From positions 158,574 to 222,573 of the forward strand of contig NZ_SSYB01000006.1 of assembly GCF_004917075.1 (NCBI RefSeq): DNA of 64,000 nucleotides, written 5' to 3'. Below are positions 14,248 to 22,952 of this stretch, one piece after another. The notes under the pieces are model-generated. The model was not told the origin of the DNA and did no database searches. It saw only the letters and a program-made list of their open reading frames with translations. The stretch's first letter is position 1. Each line of letters opens with the position of its first letter. Both the position numbers and the translations under genes were made by a program. This DNA comes from Geomonas edaphica (GTDB taxonomy: Bacteria; Desulfobacterota; Desulfuromonadia; Geobacterales; Geobacteraceae).

Positions 14248-14271
14248 GGGGGCCGGAATTTTCCGGCCCCC
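14248..14271 (+). terminator. Intrinsic terminator of the secreted-protein gene
   Basis: Perfect 11-bp stem GGGGGCCGGAA / TTCCGGCCCCC with a 2-base loop, followed by TTTT. It lies 29 bases after the stop at 14219. Confidence 0.92.
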
Positions 14272-14385
14272 TTTTGCCTCTTCGTGTCGCCGCGAAGAGG
14301 CTCTCCCATCAACCACTCAGGGTCATCCCACTAACATTTTCTGTACCGATGAGTAAGAAAAATACGCGGCACCTCGATAACGCGC

Positions 14386-14412
14386 TAAAGAAGGGGGCGA
14401 TGATTCCGAAGA
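14386..14412 (+). promoter_or_regulatory. Possible sigma28 (FliA) promoter of the chemoreceptor
   Basis: TAAA, 15 bases, then TCCGAAGA, compared with the TAAA-N15-GCCGATAA consensus. The match is partial but the spacing is exact and the downstream gene is a chemoreceptor, the usual sigma28 target. About 65 bases before the start codon. Confidence 0.4.
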
Positions 14413-14428
14413 GAATACAATAAAATGT

Positions 14429-14443
14429 AACACTGTTAGTGTT
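14429..14443. promoter_or_regulatory. Short palindrome upstream of chemoreceptor gene
   Basis: AACACTGTTAGTGTT is a perfect 6-3-6 inverted repeat between the possible promoter and the start codon. It could be an operator or a small hairpin in the leader; no regulator can be named. Confidence 0.3.
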
Positions 14444-14478
14444 GCGGCGCCGAACAAGTACAACAGTCGAGGAAAGTC

Positions 14479-15657
14479 ATGAAATCTCTCTTTGGTCTCT
14501 ACCTGCACCTGCGCATCCGTACCCGCATAATCCTGCTCTGTGTCTGTTACAGCTTCTGCATTGTCTTTGCCGTAGGAGCGGGACGCTCCTTCTCGCTGTC
14601 GATCTCAGTCATATCCACCGCGCTCTTTCTCATTGCCGGGGCCTTCTTCAGTTCCCTGCTTTTCTGGTCGGTGAACGACGCGCTGAAAAGGATCATCGGC
14701 ATCCTGGAGACCATGATCAACGGGGACCTCAGCAAGCCGATCCAGGCCAAGCGCAACAACGAGATCAGCACCATCATCCGCTCCATCGACACGCTGCAGA
14801 CCACGATGCGGGACATGATCCGCCGGATCCAGCAAAGCTCCGAGCAGGTAGCGCTCACCTCGCACCAGTTGCAGGACAACGCCGACCGCATTTCCGCGGG
14901 AACCGACGACGTCGCCTCCCAGACCAACGCGGTGGCCGTCGCCAGTGAAGAGATGGCCGCGACCTCAGGCGACATCGCGAGAAACTGCGTGCACGCCGCC
15001 GAGAACTCGACCCGTGCGAGCCGGGCCGCGAGCTCCGGCGCCGATGTGGTGCGGCATACGACGCTCGGCATGGAACGGATCGCAAGCCGGGTGCAGGGGG
15101 CCGCCAAGACCGTGGAGGAACTGGGCGCCCAGTCGGACCAGATCGACCAGATCATCGGCACCATTCAGGAGATCGCGGACCAGACCAACCTGCTCGCTCT
15201 GAACGCGGCGATCGAGGCGGCGCGCGCCGGAGAGCAGGGGCGCGGTTTCGCCGTCGTAGCCGACGAGGTGCGCGCCTTAGCCGAGAGGACGACCCGGGCG
15301 ACCCGGGAGATAGGCGAGATGATAAAGACAATCCAGGGGGGGACGCGCGGCGCCATCGCCGCCATCGAGGAAGGGGTGGCCGAGGTGGGAAAAGGGGCGG
15401 AGTATTCGGCTCGCTCGGGCGAGGCGCTCGAGGAGATCCTGGCCCAGGTGGGCGTGGTGAGCGATCAGATCAACCAGATAACCACGGCGGCCCAGCAGCA
15501 GACCTCCACCACCGACGAGATCACCCGCAGCATCCAGAGGATCACCGACGTTGTGCAGCAGACGGCCCATGGCGTCACCGAGACCGCCGCCGCGGCCTCC
15601 ACACTCTCCCATCAGTCGGAAGAACTGCAGCGCCTGGTGCGCCAGTTCAGGCTTTAA
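14479..15657 (+). CDS. Methyl-accepting chemotaxis protein without periplasmic sensor domain
   Basis: A 392-residue chemoreceptor. Two adjacent membrane segments (about residues 15-33 and 38-60) leave almost no periplasmic loop, so it probably senses something in the membrane or cytoplasm. A HAMP-like region ([14 protein letters not shown]) follows, then a long coiled-coil signalling domain with the highly conserved hairpin tip [20 protein letters not shown], the site that contacts CheA and CheW. Methylation-helix sequence rich in E/Q/A pairs flanks the tip. The protein ends in [11 protein letters not shown], nearly the same ending as the chemoreceptor at 58468, so the two signalling domains are close relatives. 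Start supported by GAGGAAAG. Confidence 0.95.
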   Translation: MKSLFGLYLHLRIRTRIILLCVCYSFCIVFAVGAGRSFSLSISVISTALFLIAGAFFSSLLFWSVNDALKRIIGILETMINGDLSKPIQAKRNNEISTIIRSIDTLQTTMRDMIRRIQQSSEQVALTSHQLQDNADRISAGTDDVASQTNAVAVASEEMAATSGDIARNCVHAAENSTRASRAASSGADVVRHTTLGMERIASRVQGAAKTVEELGAQSDQIDQIIGTIQEIADQTNLLALNAAIEAARAGEQGRGFAVVADEVRALAERTTRATREIGEMIKTIQGGTRGAIAAIEEGVAEVGKGAEYSARSGEALEEILAQVGVVSDQINQITTAAQQQTSTTDEITRSIQRITDVVQQTAHGVTETAAAASTLSHQSEELQRLVRQFRL

Positions 15658-15787
15658 AACACCTTTGGACCGGGGTGCGTCCAGCGAGAGATAGAACCGT
15701 TTCCCGCCCCCCTCCCGCAAGGTTCTTCAGGAAATTCCGGGGAACGCGAAGCGCAGCCGCTTACAAAGCACTGCATGAGCCCTAACG

Positions 15788-15824
15788 TTCCCCCCTTTGC
15801 GAAGGGGGGCAGGGGGGATTTGCC
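15788..15824 (+). repeat. Dispersed GC-rich palindromic repeat, copy 2
   Basis: Reads ttccccccTTTGCGAAgggggg then caggggggatttg. Its left flank CCTAACG is shared with copy 6 (34211), showing that the homologous unit is longer than the palindrome. Confidence 0.8.
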
Positions 15825-15956
15825 TTGGTCGGGCCATACAAGCACCAGTTGACTACATTCACAGATAATTGACGGTTATCGGAAAATCCTTTTTCTCCTC
15901 CTGGAGGAAAGCAAGACCTAGAATCTCGTCCTACCAGCGAAAACTGAGAAACAAAA

Positions 15957-15993
15957 GCAAATCCCCCCAGTCCCCCCTTCGCAAAGTGGGGAG
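15957..15993 (-). repeat. Dispersed GC-rich palindromic repeat, copy 3
   Basis: Inverted relative to copy 2 and 130 bases away: gcaaatcccccc, then ttcgcaaagtgggg. One base differs in the G run. The pair could fold as one large inverted structure in the spacer 15658-16154, which otherwise holds nothing that I recognise. Confidence 0.75.
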
Positions 15994-16154
15994 CGCGAGG
16001 CCACCGTGCTCAGCAAGAGAGGACGCGGGTTATCTGAAAGGCTTCTTCCTTGGAATTCCCGGATGAACCTCCTGCAAGGGGAGGGGGGGCTTGTTCAGTT
16101 AACTGGCGCTCCTCCCCCTGCGAGCTTCTGGCTCCCGTCGCACCACTGCGGGCG

Positions 16155-19100
16155 TCAGCGCCGCAGCGCTCTTTCGATGGCCTCCTTCATCGAAGCTACG
16201 TTGTACGGTTTCTGAATGAAGCCGCTTGGTATCTCTCCGCCTAGTTCCCGCGCAATTTCCTGCTCGTTGTAGCCGCTGGACATGATCACCGGGACTGTGG
16301 GCGCGATGCGGCGCAACTCGCGCAGGCATTGCTTGCCGTCCATCCGCGGCATGGTCATGTCGAGGATCAGGAAGCTGATCCCCGGCGTCTGCCTGAAGAT
16401 TTCCAGCGCTTCCTCGCCGTCCTTTGCCAGTACTGGCGTGAACCCAAGCTGCTTCAACATCTCCGCTCCCACGTTGCGGACCGCCTCTTCGTCGTCCACG
16501 AGCATCGCCTTCGCGGCCGCTTCCGGTTGCATAGCCTCTCTTTGCCCGTCGATACTTCCCACATCCCCCTTTACCATGGGAGTTCCAACCGGGAGGAATA
16601 TCCGGAAAGTCGACCCATTGCCCGGTTCGCTCGTGATTCTTATCGCCCCTTTGTGCCCCTTTACGATTCCCTGCACTGCGGCCATCCCGAGGCCGCGACC
16701 GGTGAACTTGGTAGTGAAGAAAGGATCGAAGAGCCTCGCGATAGTCTCCCGGTCCATGCCGCACCCCGTATCGGTGACCGTGAGGCAGACGTAGTCACCC
16801 TCCGGGAGCTCCTCCTGCCACGCCTCGAGGATATGCCTGGGCTCGCCCGCAGCACTGTCGGTCGTGATCACGATCTCTCCCTTTTTCCCATCGATCGCTT
16901 CCGAGGCGTTGATCACCAGGTTCATGATCATCTGCCGTAACTGTGCCGGGTCGCCATCGATGGCAGGGAGCGGCCGGTGCAGATGGTAGCTTAGCTTTGC
17001 CTGCCTGGAGACCGAGATCTCCAGAAGGTGAGCGAGCTCCTCGATCACCTGGTTCAGGTCCACGGCCTCGATCATGAACCTTCCCTTGCCCGAATAGGCA
17101 AGCATCTGCTTGGTGAGGTCGGCGGCCCGTTGCGCGGACTGCTGGATCCTGTGCAGGTTTTCCGCCGCGGCCGCCCCCTCGGGCATGCGCATGAGGCCAA
17201 GCTCGGCGTTCCCCATGATGGCCATGAGGATGTTGTTGAAGTCGTGGGCGATACCGCCTGCCAGAACCCCCAGGCTCTCCAGTTTCTGGGCGTGCAGCAG
17301 CTGCTGCTCGAGCTGGGCCGCTTGTTTTCTTTCCGTGATGTCCTGGATGATCCATATGGAGCCGTCCTCGGCCGCATCTGGGTTCACCATCTGCCCCGCC
17401 ACGTTGCACCAGATAACCGAGCCGTCCTTACGTTTCATCTTGAGGTCGGTGGAATAGATCTCCCCGCGCTGCAGCGCGCCGTATCCCGCTTCCCCGACGC
17501 TCTGGTACCATGCCTGGTCAACGTAGAAGATCGCCGTGTCCTTCCCAAGTGTCTCCCCCGGGTCATATCCCACGATCCTGTCGAAGGCGGGGTTCGTCCT
17601 CTGGATCACCCGTTTTTTCAGCAGGCAGGCGCCAAGGGGCATGGTGCTCAGGATGGTGCGCTGTTCGCTCGAGAGTCTCTCCACCTCCCGCGTGCGTTCT
17701 TCGACTCGTTGCTCCAGCGAGTCGTTGAGGCGCTGCAGATCGGCCAGGTGCTGCTTTATGCTGCCGCTCATCTCCTTGAAGTTGACGATCAGGTTGTCGG
17801 TTTCCGTGATGCCGCTTTCCGGCCAGTTGACACTTCCCCCTGAGGCGAGCCTCGAGGGAAGGTCGCTAGTAACCTTGCGCAGGTTTTCGATTGTGGCCAT
17901 GATGCGGCAACTCAAAAAATCAGCCAGTGCAAGCGACATGAGCAGGATGGCGAACAGGATGGTGAGCTTGCCGGTGTAGCTGTCGTGGAGCTTCTTCTGG
18001 AAAGGGGCCACCGGCTGTTCAAGGATCAATTTCCATTCCGCGAAGTCGCCTACCGCGGCCTCGGCGCCGTAATAAGACTTCTTCCACCGCTCAGAGACGG
18101 GGGTGTTTGGTGGCGAAACCGGCACCCACTGGGTGATGCCACCGGGCAGGCTCTTAAGGGTTCCCTTCCCCCTTTGCAGCGGGGCCATGGTCTTCTGGCC
18201 GGGGCGGTTACTCATGATCACCTTGCCGTTTTTGTCCAGCAGCGTGTAAAGGATGTCACTGGATTCGGACGTCTTGTCCAGCTGCTCCTTGATCTGGTGC
18301 AGGCTGAGGACACCGATGACGTAGCCGTGGTACCCGCCATTTGCGATCACCGGGGCGAGGACGGAAACGATCGGTTCCGGGAGGCCGATCCTCCCCATCA
18401 CCACCTCCGAGAGCATCGGCTTCAGCGTCTGCTTCAGTTTCGGGATGTAGGGGCGGTCCGCAAAGTTCTTGCCGATGTTTTTCTGCCCCATCTCATCGGT
18501 GAGGGGGTAATAGGCGTTGATGGTGGCCTCTTTGTCCAGAAGCCCCATGCGTTTGAAGTTCTGATCGCTTTTGGTCGCCTGCTCCAGGAAGGGTTGCAGG
18601 TGCTGCGGCGAGAGCGTGGCCGCCAGTTCGGCTAGCTGCACCACTGGCGCCTTCCGGCTGCTCACCCAGGTATCCAGGCGTTTTGCCTCCCGCCCCAGGT
18701 CCTGTAGGAGCCCCTGGCGTATCACGCGGTCCGTCTCGGCGAACTCGCTTCGGCAACCGATGGCAAGAAGGATCAGGGACGGGATCAGCACGAAGCAAGC
18801 AAGCAGGCTCGAAATAAGCTCTCGGAACGGGATGCGTACGGTTTTGGACTTGAGAGCGAACCCCGTGAAGATGAGCCTGGCGACAATGGCGTTGGCGATG
18901 CCGTTCACCGCCTGCTTCGTCATAACGATGTAGGTGTTGCTCAAGGGAACCTGCATCACCACATGGTAGAAAAGGTAAACCAGCGGCATGCCGATCACGA
19001 TCCAGTACACCGCGTCGGCGGCGATCATGCCGAACCTGCGTCGCTGCATCAGCAACCCGACCAGGGCGGTTTCGGCTATGAGGATTAGGCAGGCATAGGG

Positions 19101-19346
19101 GTGATTCCAGAGGAAGTAGGTATAGCTGCCTATGACGGCTGCAGCGATGATGCCGCGGGTGAGGCCGAAGAACTGCAAGGCGAGCATCGCGAAGATGCTG
19201 CCGAAGAGGAAGTCGATGTTGAGGAAAACGGTGAATTTGAAATAGTTGCCGGCAAGGCCGGCGGCCACCAGGACAAATAGTGGTATCGGTGGTTTCTTGA
19301 AATCGGACAACTCTGGCAAGGTCTTCTCCCGGGGCGGTGGCGTCAA
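16155..19346 (-). CDS. Large hybrid sensor histidine kinase (membrane module, Cache, PAS, kinase, receiver)
   Basis: A 1063-residue hybrid kinase. Residues ~20-200 form a multi-spanning membrane module containing NIDFLFGSIFAMLAL and FLWNHPYACL. A dCache-like extracytoplasmic domain (about 210-440) follows, then another membrane helix, a coiled coil, a PAS domain (about 560-670), a HisKA domain with H701 in GGIAHDFNN, an ATPase domain, and a C-terminal receiver with D996 in LILDMTMPRMDGK. The membrane module and Cache domain are clearly paralogous to the kinase at 22949-26056. No response regulator gene is adjacent, so the built-in receiver probably passes phosphate to a protein encoded elsewhere. 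Ligand unknown. Confidence 0.92.
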   Translation of the reverse strand: MTPPPREKTLPELSDFKKPPIPLFVLVAAGLAGNYFKFTVFLNIDFLFGSIFAMLALQFFGLTRGIIAAAVIGSYTYFLWNHPYACLILIAETALVGLLMQRRRFGMIAADAVYWIVIGMPLVYLFYHVVMQVPLSNTYIVMTKQAVNGIANAIVARLIFTGFALKSKTVRIPFRELISSLLACFVLIPSLILLAIGCRSEFAETDRVIRQGLLQDLGREAKRLDTWVSSRKAPVVQLAELAATLSPQHLQPFLEQATKSDQNFKRMGLLDKEATINAYYPLTDEMGQKNIGKNFADRPYIPKLKQTLKPMLSEVVMGRIGLPEPIVSVLAPVIANGGYHGYVIGVLSLHQIKEQLDKTSESSDILYTLLDKNGKVIMSNRPGQKTMAPLQRGKGTLKSLPGGITQWVPVSPPNTPVSERWKKSYYGAEAAVGDFAEWKLILEQPVAPFQKKLHDSYTGKLTILFAILLMSLALADFLSCRIMATIENLRKVTSDLPSRLASGGSVNWPESGITETDNLIVNFKEMSGSIKQHLADLQRLNDSLEQRVEERTREVERLSSEQRTILSTMPLGACLLKKRVIQRTNPAFDRIVGYDPGETLGKDTAIFYVDQAWYQSVGEAGYGALQRGEIYSTDLKMKRKDGSVIWCNVAGQMVNPDAAEDGSIWIIQDITERKQAAQLEQQLLHAQKLESLGVLAGGIAHDFNNILMAIMGNAELGLMRMPEGAAAAENLHRIQQSAQRAADLTKQMLAYSGKGRFMIEAVDLNQVIEELAHLLEISVSRQAKLSYHLHRPLPAIDGDPAQLRQMIMNLVINASEAIDGKKGEIVITTDSAAGEPRHILEAWQEELPEGDYVCLTVTDTGCGMDRETIARLFDPFFTTKFTGRGLGMAAVQGIVKGHKGAIRITSEPGNGSTFRIFLPVGTPMVKGDVGSIDGQREAMQPEAAAKAMLVDDEEAVRNVGAEMLKQLGFTPVLAKDGEEALEIFRQTPGISFLILDMTMPRMDGKQCLRELRRIAPTVPVIMSSGYNEQEIARELGGEIPSGFIQKPYNVASMKEAIERALRR

Positions 19347-19534
19347 TAAGGTGCGTCCAACTGTAAGAAGAAATGCATCACTGTCATAGATGACCGGGTA
19401 CTGGCATAGCTTGGATGCTAAGTAGCATAACAGGTATTCTTGAAAATTTTAGTACAGTAGCCCAGGCTTTTTGAAATGTCATTCATCCATTGCGCAAACC
19501 GCTGATCCCTTCCGGAGGAGCCCACTCGCAAAAA

Positions 19535-19557
19535 AAGCCGCCCGAGGTGGGCGGCTT
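19535..19557 (-). terminator. Intrinsic terminator of the PEP-CTERM gene
   Basis: Perfect 9-bp stem AAGCCGCCC / GGGCGGCTT with a 5-base loop, followed on the minus strand by a T-run (complement of aaaaaa at 19531-19536). It lies just past the stop at 19580. Confidence 0.88.
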
Positions 19558-19579
19558 TGGTCAAAGAAAGCGCTGCGCG

Positions 19580-20248
19580 TCAGGCCCGCACCCTGCGCCG
19601 GCCGTAGACAGCAAGTCCCAACAAGCCTGCACCAAGCAGCATGAAGGTGCCAGGTTCCGGAACTGGGGCCAGTTCCGCATCGAAGCTGGTGCTCGCGTGA
19701 CCGGTATGTGTGATTTCCAGCGCCTGGGTCAGGGAGTAGGGAACGTCGAGTCCCAGCGCCGAAGCGATGTTGACGTCGCTGAATGCGAGGCCGCTGTAAA
19801 GCTCCTCGGTCAAAAGCGTGCTCATGGCAAAGGCGGTGTTGGCGGTGTCGAAGTAGGTACTGTACTTGACCGTTCCTCCCGTGGTCCCGCCGATGGCCGC
19901 CTGGAAGCTGGAAAAGGCGCCGGTAAAGCCGGTGTCGGTGAGGTAGATGTGCAGCTTGCCGTCCGAACTACTGGTCACGTCGACTGAGTTCAGCTCTAGC
20001 CGCGGGTAGTCCTGGCTCCCGAGGATGGGGTAGGAAAGCCCGGTGCTCACGTTGGTGGTGAAAGCGCCGACGCTGCCTAGGTAGGTGACGGCGCCAGCCG
20101 CGGGGTTGATGTCCCCCGCCCCGTTGTCCCATACGGTGACGGTATTGGCGCCGCCGTCCGACAGTCTTATGGATAGTGCGTTTGCAGATGTGGCCATCAG
20201 CGTCAGGGTGAGCATGATGACCGCCAATCCTCCTCTTCTCATTCGCAT
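19580..20248 (-). CDS. PEP-CTERM sorting-domain exopolysaccharide-associated protein
   Basis: A 222-residue secreted protein with a signal peptide (ending near TSANA) and a C-terminal sorting signal: VPEPGTFMLLGAGLLG, a hydrophobic helix, then the basic tail GRRRVRA. This tripartite tail is recognised by exosortase in the inner membrane, which cleaves near the PEP motif and sends the protein to the outer surface, usually linked to extracellular polysaccharide. The middle part is beta-rich with no known domain that I can name. No exosortase gene is in the window. Ribosome binding site AAGGAGGG is strong. A sigma54-like promoter lies 47 bases upstream. Confidence 0.92.
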   Translation of the reverse strand: MRMRRGGLAVIMLTLTLMATSANALSIRLSDGGANTVTVWDNGAGDINPAAGAVTYLGSVGAFTTNVSTGLSYPILGSQDYPRLELNSVDVTSSSDGKLHIYLTDTGFTGAFSSFQAAIGGTTGGTVKYSTYFDTANTAFAMSTLLTEELYSGLAFSDVNIASALGLDVPYSLTQALEITHTGHASTSFDAELAPVPEPGTFMLLGAGLLGLAVYGRRRVRA

Positions 20249-20294
20249 GGGTTACCCTCCTTGAGGTGATACTTTATGTAACGCCCATACGCTC

Positions 20295-20310
20295 AGCATC
20301 ATGCATGCCA
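20295..20310 (-). promoter_or_regulatory. Candidate sigma54 promoter of the PEP-CTERM gene
   Basis: Minus-strand sequence TGGCATGCATGATGCT has TGGCAT at -24 and ATGCT at -12 with the required GG-N10-GC spacing. PEP-CTERM genes elsewhere are associated with the PrsK/PrsR system and RpoN, so a sigma54 promoter here is plausible. Confidence 0.5.
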
Positions 20311-20602
20311 GTCTCTGGTAAAGCATAAGATTTTAAATAGTTATGCCTATTATGCCTGCTTGATTTGCCCCCCTTATTTTACTGCGCGTGCTGCCGCGAC
20401 CGGCGTAAACCGCGTGAAATCAAAAGCTTACCGGCCCGAGACCGTACCGCTGGCAAGCGCGTCAAGCTGTCCGTGACCGTAGCGGCTTTACACACCTCCT
20501 TTACACTTTGAGGGAACCACACGAAAAAAATGAACCCTGACCGGCGTTTGTGCCTCTGAGGGTGGTGTCGGGAAATTAGACACGCTGTGTGTCCAAAAAG
20601 AA

Positions 20603-20626
20603 AGGGACCGCCCCTGGGCGATCCCT
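20603..20626. terminator. Intrinsic terminator downstream of the HD-GYP/receiver gene
   Basis: Stem AGGGACCGCCC / GGGCGATCCCT (one mismatch) with a 2-base loop. T-runs lie on both sides (complement of aaaaagaaa for the minus strand, ttttttt for the plus strand). The spacer 20311-20665 around it shows no convincing gene; a 92-codon frame at 20379-20657 spans this terminator and is rejected. Confidence 0.75.
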
Positions 20627-20665
20627 CGTTTTTTTGCCGCTGTTCCGGCTGACGCAAACACTATG

Positions 20666-22090
20666 TCATTGGCCGATTGCTTGTTCGACGCAGTAATCGC
20701 GGGAGTCGCTCTTTACCCCCCAGCGCCGCAGGCCGAAGCTGACCGCACGCATGAGGTTGGTCCTGTTGTACGGCTTCTGGTTTAGGAAGAAGTGGGGATC
20801 GTCTCCAAGGCGGATGTAGAACTCTCCCGGCGCCTCGGGAGCCCCGGAGAGCGCGCATACTGTGGTGGCTGGGAAGCTGCCCGTTTTCCCTTCTTCCTGG
20901 CGGATGAGCTGCGCCGTTCTCGCACCGGAGATGCCGGGGAGGTTGTAGTCCAGACAGACGAGCCCATAAGGGGTCTGCTCGCCGAGGGCCGTCACGAACT
21001 TCTGCAACGCCTCTTCCCCGGTTGCCGCGAAATCCACGTGGCAAAACGGCTTCAACACCCGTTCCAGAAGCTTGCGGTCCAGTTCGTCGTCGTCGACTAT
21101 GAGCGCACGCATGGTTCCCTCCTCCGTGTCTAATTGCGTTATGGTGCGGGAAAGAGGCCCATCGATGGTCTCCATCCCCTGAGTAGTGTTGGTCGTGGTG
21201 GCGCCGGCTGCATGGGGGCATCCTGCCCCGTTTCGTGGGGAAGGCCCGGTTACCCGCCGGGGGGCGCCGATAGTTGATGTCTCGGGAAGTTTCACGCTGC
21301 CGTGCCCTTGGGCGATGGTCTCGAATTGGGGCAAAAGCCGCGTGAAAGCGGCCACGACACAGGGGTCGAAACGGACCCCGCTCATGGAGACTATGTAGGC
21401 GCTCGCACGCTTCCACGAAAAGGCCTTCTTGTACACCCGGGAAGTAGTCAGGGCATCGAAGACGTCAGCCACCGAGACGATACGCGCCGCAAGCGGAATG
21501 GCCTCTCCCGCCAGTCCGTCGGGATACCCTAGGCCGTCCCAGCGCTCGTGGTGCCAAAGTGCGATGTCGGCGGCCATCTGAAAGACGAGGGCACTCTCCT
21601 CCGGGTTACAGCAGGCCTCGCCGCTGTCCCTGTCGGCGGCGGCGATGATGTCGCGGCCGATGCGGGTGTGGGTCTTCATGACCTCGAACTCTTCGAGGTT
21701 CAGCGAGGCGGGTTTGAGCAGGATGCGGTCCGGGATGCCGATCTTCCCGATGTCGTGCAGCGGGACCACCCTTGCCAGGCGCTCGATCCACTGTCGGCTC
21801 AGCAGGGAGGCGTAGGGTGAGTCGTGCTTCAGCGCGTTGCCCAGTGCCAGCGTGTAGTCCTGTACCCGCTTTACGTGGCGCCCGGTCTCCCGGTCCCGTG
21901 CCTCGGCGATGCTCGTCAGCAGGTCCACCGCCACCTCGCACGCGTGTCTTTTCTCCCGGCGATAACGCTCGAGTTCGCGCAAAAGGCGCAGGTTCTCGGC
22001 CTCCAGCATCCGCATGGGGTGGTTCTTTACGGTCTTTTGCCGCTCTTGCGATGTTGGTACCGGAGTAAACACGTGCGTCTCCTCATGCAT
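20666..22090 (-). CDS. HD-GYP phosphodiesterase fused in frame to a C-terminal receiver domain
   Basis: A 474-codon frame. Residues ~30-260 form an HD-GYP domain, which degrades cyclic di-GMP: HDIGKIGIPD supplies the HD metal ligands, HHERWDGLGYPDGL the HD-GYP signature, and ADVFDALTTSRVYKKAFSW the distal motif. A low-complexity linker rich in Thr, Gly and Pro follows, then a receiver domain (MRALIVDDDELD, phospho-acceptor Asp in LVCLDYNLPG at about residue 381). The usual order is receiver first, so this arrangement is reversed. A strong Shine-Dalgarno and ATG at 21112 precede the receiver, so it may also, or only, be made as a separate 148-residue protein. The N-terminus is uncertain: ATG 22090 is chosen because a longer frame to 22294 would run through a hairpin. 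Confidence 0.85.
   Translation of the reverse strand: MHEETHVFTPVPTSQERQKTVKNHPMRMLEAENLRLLRELERYRREKRHACEVAVDLLTSIAEARDRETGRHVKRVQDYTLALGNALKHDSPYASLLSRQWIERLARVVPLHDIGKIGIPDRILLKPASLNLEEFEVMKTHTRIGRDIIAAADRDSGEACCNPEESALVFQMAADIALWHHERWDGLGYPDGLAGEAIPLAARIVSVADVFDALTTSRVYKKAFSWKRASAYIVSMSGVRFDPCVVAAFTRLLPQFETIAQGHGSVKLPETSTIGAPRRVTGPSPRNGAGCPHAAGATTTNTTQGMETIDGPLSRTITQLDTEEGTMRALIVDDDELDRKLLERVLKPFCHVDFAATGEEALQKFVTALGEQTPYGLVCLDYNLPGISGARTAQLIRQEEGKTGSFPATTVCALSGAPEAPGEFYIRLGDDPHFFLNQKPYNRTNLMRAVSFGLRRWGVKSDSRDYCVEQAIGQ
21112..21125 (-). promoter_or_regulatory. Internal ribosome binding site and start for a free receiver protein
   Basis: On the minus strand GGAGGAGGGAACC directly precedes ATG 21112, in frame inside the HD-GYP gene and exactly at the first residue of the receiver domain. 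It would yield a stand-alone CheY-like protein (20666-21112). Confidence 0.65.
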
Positions 22091-22163
22091 CCCGCCATTT
22101 GCGCAGGGGGCACCGTTTAGGTTCCCTCTGCGCCTGCCCCGTTTCGGGGGATGGACGATGATC

Positions 22164-22176
22164 TCATTAATAGCAG
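22164..22176 (-). promoter_or_regulatory. Promoter-like element CTGCTATTAATGA, copy 1
   Basis: This 13-mer, with an extended -10-like TGCTATTAAT, lies 74 bases upstream of the HD-GYP start and occurs again, identically, upstream of the sensor kinase gene at 26104-26116. In both places TACAGAAAAA lies shortly upstream on the minus strand. Shared transcriptional control is likely. Confidence 0.45.
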
Positions 22177-22270
22177 GGACTTGTTTTTCTGTATGTCGGG
22201 CGCGGGACGTTAAAGGTGAGAGGCTTTTTCCGACATGCGGCGGTGGCGAGAGGGGAGGAGCGAGCCCTGC

Positions 22271-22304
22271 GGCGGGAGAGGCGAGTGGAGCCACCTCTCC
22301 CGCC
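22271..22304. terminator. Strong hairpin after the NarL-type regulator gene
   Basis: Perfect 11-bp GC-rich stem GGCGGGAGAGG / CCTCTCCCGCC with a 12-base loop, 7 bases past the regulator stop on the minus strand. No T-run follows, so it may be a transcript-stabilising or weak termination hairpin. Confidence 0.55.
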
Positions 22305-22310
22305 GGGGGG

Positions 22311-22952
22311 TCAGGCGTTGTCGCACAGAAGTCCGTTCTTCACGACGTACGTGGTCAGTTCCGCATTGTTCTTCATCCCCATCTTGAGCAGAACACGGGT
22401 CCGGTAGGTGCTGATGGTCTTGACGCTCAGGGCGAGCTTGTCGGCGATGCCGGTCAGGGTGAGCCCGGAGCCGATCATGCACATGATCTGGTACTCACGG
22501 TCGGAAAGAAGCGTGTGCGGCTCGGCACCGCGGGGATTGGCGAGCTCGGTGAAGAGTCGCTCCGCTAGGTTCGAGCTCAGGTACTTGCCGCCGGTGTGGA
22601 CCTTGCGGATCGCGTGCACCAGTTCCTGGGAGGCGGTCTCCTTGGTGAGGTAGCCGGCGGCGCCGGAGCGGATGGCGCGGATGGCGTACTGCTCTTCCGG
22701 GTGCATGCTTAGCACCAGCACCGGCGTCGTGATCCCCTCGGCCTTCAACTGTTTCAAGGCGTCGAGACCGCTTCTGCCGGGAAGCGAGATGTCGAGGACG
22801 ATGACGTCGCAGGCCACGCTCCCCAAACGGGCGAACAGCTCCTGGATGTCGCCCGCCTCGCCGACCACGGTGATGTCGTCGGTGTCGTGCAAAAGCCCCT
22901 TGAGCCCCTCGCGCAGTATCTTGTGATCGTCAGTGAGCAAAACCCTTATCAT
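22311..22952 (-). CDS. NarL/LuxR-family response regulator
   Basis: A 213-residue regulator with a receiver domain (D54 in VIVLDISLPG) and a C-terminal LuxR-type helix-turn-helix (LSDREYQIMCMIGSGLTLTG, then LALSVKTISTYRTRVL). Its ATG overlaps the stop of the upstream sensor kinase gene by the sequence ATGA, so the two proteins are translationally coupled and form a cognate NarX/NarL-like or DegS/DegU-like pair. The hairpin at 22271-22304 ends the operon. Targets unknown. Confidence 0.95.
   Translation of the reverse strand: MIRVLLTDDHKILREGLKGLLHDTDDITVVGEAGDIQELFARLGSVACDVIVLDISLPGRSGLDALKQLKAEGITTPVLVLSMHPEEQYAIRAIRSGAAGYLTKETASQELVHAIRKVHTGGKYLSSNLAERLFTELANPRGAEPHTLLSDREYQIMCMIGSGLTLTGIADKLALSVKTISTYRTRVLLKMGMKNNAELTTYVVKNGLLCDNA

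Noticed and set aside
15658..16154. Insertion sequence or mini-transposon suggested by two facing repeats
   Set aside because: No transposase remnant, no target duplication visible; the repeats belong to the dispersed palindromic family seen between other genes as well.
20379..20657. Possible 92-codon gene on the minus strand
   Set aside because: It runs through an intrinsic terminator and has no convincing start signal or recognisable protein.
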